A stretch of DNA of 23,026 nucleotides from JACVRW01 sp035705985 (GTDB taxonomy: Bacteria > Actinomycetota > Thermoleophilia > Solirubrobacterales > Thermoleophilaceae), in contig DASSVP010000100.1 in assembly GCA_035705985.1 (NCBI GenBank), positions 1 through 23,026 on the forward strand, given 5' to 3'. The notes below the pieces were generated by a model that was given only the letters and a program-made list of their open reading frames with translations, was not told the DNA's origin and searched no databases. Positions within the stretch are counted from its first letter, which is position 1. Each line of letters begins with the position of its first letter. Shown piece after piece: positions 22,069-23,026 of this stretch. A program made the translations under genes and the position numbers.

Positions 22069-22998
22069 CTATGAGCCCTGCGCCTTTCTGAGCTCGGCGG
22101 TGATCGCCGGCACGACCTCCGCGAGGTCGCCGATCACCGCGTAGTCGGCGTTCGCGAGGATCGCCGCCTCGGGGTCGTTGTTGATCGCCAGGATCTTCTT
22201 CGCGCCCTTGCAGCCGGCGATGTGCTGGGTCGCCCCGCTGATGCCGCAGGCGATGTAGAGGTCGGGCGCCACCTTCGTGCCGGTCTGGCCCACCTGGTCC
22301 GTGTGCGGCCGCCAGCCGGCCATCGTCACCACCCGCGAGCAGCCGACAGCGGCGTTCAGCAGTCCGGCCAGCTCCTCGAGCATGCCGAAGCCCTCCGCCG
22401 AGCCCACACCGCGGCCGCCACTGACGACGACCTTGGCCTCCTCGAGCGAGATGCCGGCCGACGGCGTCTCCTCACGCCCGGCGACCCGCACCACGAGGTC
22501 CGCGTCATCCACCGCCACATCCATCCGCTCGACCGCGGCCTCCCCACCGTTGACCGTGGTGGCCTCGACCATATGCGGAGCGACGGTGAGCAGCTTTACG
22601 TCCCCGTGGATGCGGGCCTCCTCCAACAGCGAGCCGCCCCATCGCACCCGCGTGACACCCCCGTCACTCCCGACGGCTACACAGTTGGCGGCGAAGGGAA
22701 CATCCCTGCGCGCGGCGACGTGACTCAGTACCTCGTTGCCTCGGTTCGTGCCCGCGGCGACCACCGCGGAGGGCTGCAGCTGGTCGATCAGCTGCTCCAG
22801 GCAGGCCGCCCATGCCGCGGGTGCATAGGCGGCAAGGCGTTCATCGTCCGCGACATGGAGGGTCTCGAGACCGTACGCCCCGAGGCCGGGCACGTCGGCG
22901 GTGGAGAAGCCGTGGACCGGACCGCCCAGGTCGCGGGCGAGCGAAACCGCCTGCAGCGAGAGCTCTTCGCCGGGCTCGACCAGGACCAGGACGCTCAT
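22069..22998 (-). CDS. etfA: Electron transfer flavoprotein alpha subunit
   Basis: This is a 309-residue complete EtfA. Residues 1-185 are the alpha/beta N-terminal domain (VLVLVEPGEELSLQAVSLAR, then VAAGTNRGNEVLSHVAARR). Residues about 190-305 are the FAD-binding domain: VVSGGRGVGSAEGFGMLEEL, AGWRPHTDQVGQTGTKVAPD, YIACGISGATQHIAGCKG and ILAINNDPEAAILANADYAV. With EtfB it shuttles electrons from flavin dehydrogenases, here most plausibly to the membrane Fe-S protein encoded next. ATG 22998 overlaps the preceding stop in ATGA, and its TAG is contiguous with the next coding frame, so the three genes are a tight operon. Confidence 0.97.
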   Translation of the reverse strand: MSVLVLVEPGEELSLQAVSLARDLGGPVHGFSTADVPGLGAYGLETLHVADDERLAAYAPAAWAACLEQLIDQLQPSAVVAAGTNRGNEVLSHVAARRDVPFAANCVAVGSDGGVTRVRWGGSLLEEARIHGDVKLLTVAPHMVEATTVNGGEAAVERMDVAVDDADLVVRVAGREETPSAGISLEEAKVVVSGGRGVGSAEGFGMLEELAGLLNAAVGCSRVVTMAGWRPHTDQVGQTGTKVAPDLYIACGISGATQHIAGCKGAKKILAINNDPEAAILANADYAVIGDLAEVVPAITAELRKAQGS

Positions 22999-23026
22999 CC
23001 GGCCACCCCCAGCTCGCGCATCACTT
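22995..23026 (-). CDS. etfB: C-terminal end of probable EtfB (rest outside window)
   Basis: Only the last nine codons are visible, reading VMRELGVAG and then TGA at 22995. The stop overlaps the etfA ATG in ATGA. A -L-GV- ending directly before etfA fits EtfB, which almost always precedes EtfA, but nine residues cannot prove it. Confidence 0.55.
   Translation of the reverse strand, partial: VMRELGVAG

Noticed and set aside
1..23026. Mobile elements, CRISPR arrays, defence genes, tRNA or riboswitches
   Set aside because: By eye I find no transposase or integrase motifs, no regularly spaced repeats, no tRNA-like cloverleaf and no known riboswitch core; a covariance-model scan could still find small RNAs.

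Overview
The window is high-GC, densely packed DNA with strong G/C bias at third codon positions, frequent GTG starts and many start/stop overlaps. This fits an Actinomycetota chromosome. The protein styles (LutB-LutC fusion, MetF-like protein beginning MATTVG, tandem glycine-betaine permease, cysteine-rich SoxR) suggest Thermoleophilia/Solirubrobacterales, but that placement is inference. I see no rRNA, tRNA, CRISPR array, insertion sequence or phage gene.

Left part (1-8.8 kb). The window opens inside a metallophosphoesterase gene, which converges on a PH-like-domain gene. Divergent from that gene is a lactate-oxidation operon, lutA plus a fused lutB-lutC gene. A cold-shock gene with a small charged-protein gene behind it follows. 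Next comes a LacI-family regulator divergent from a small secreted protein; the gap between them carries a good minus-strand promoter and two ATACGTAT palindromes. Then, all on the minus strand, come a HAD phosphatase, a CPA1 Na+/H+ antiporter and a zinc-ribbon membrane protein.

Middle part (8.8-12.9 kb). A lipoprotein zinc metallopeptidase converges on soxR. Divergent from soxR is a fusion of a DUF5519-like and a metallo-beta-lactamase-like domain. Its promoter has the SoxR/MerR architecture: a perfect 20-bp palindrome inside a 19-bp spacer, with the predicted transcription start at the ATG. A cupin, a tiny membrane protein and a DMT-family transporter follow; the last two overlap antisense for about 210 bp.

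Right part (12.9-23.0 kb) looks like a glycine betaine / methylamine-type catabolic region. On the minus strand a GntR/FCD regulator is translationally coupled to an aldehyde dehydrogenase, followed by a glycine-betaine-type ABC transporter (ATPase, tandem-fused permease, binding lipoprotein). Divergent from gntR by only 20 bp is a methylenetetrahydrofolate-reductase-family gene. The same 14-bp sequence AGCCTGATATATCA lies in the gntR/MTHFR gap and again in front of the transporter ATPase, so the regulator probably controls uptake, oxidation and one-carbon handling together. Converging on the MTHFR gene is an etfB-etfA-(membrane Fe-S oxidoreductase) operon that could carry electrons from flavin demethylases to quinone. 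The Fe-S gene has no ATG/GTG/TTG in front of what looks like its first membrane helix, so an unusual start codon is possible. No demethylase lies inside the window, so the pathway assignment is inference from context.
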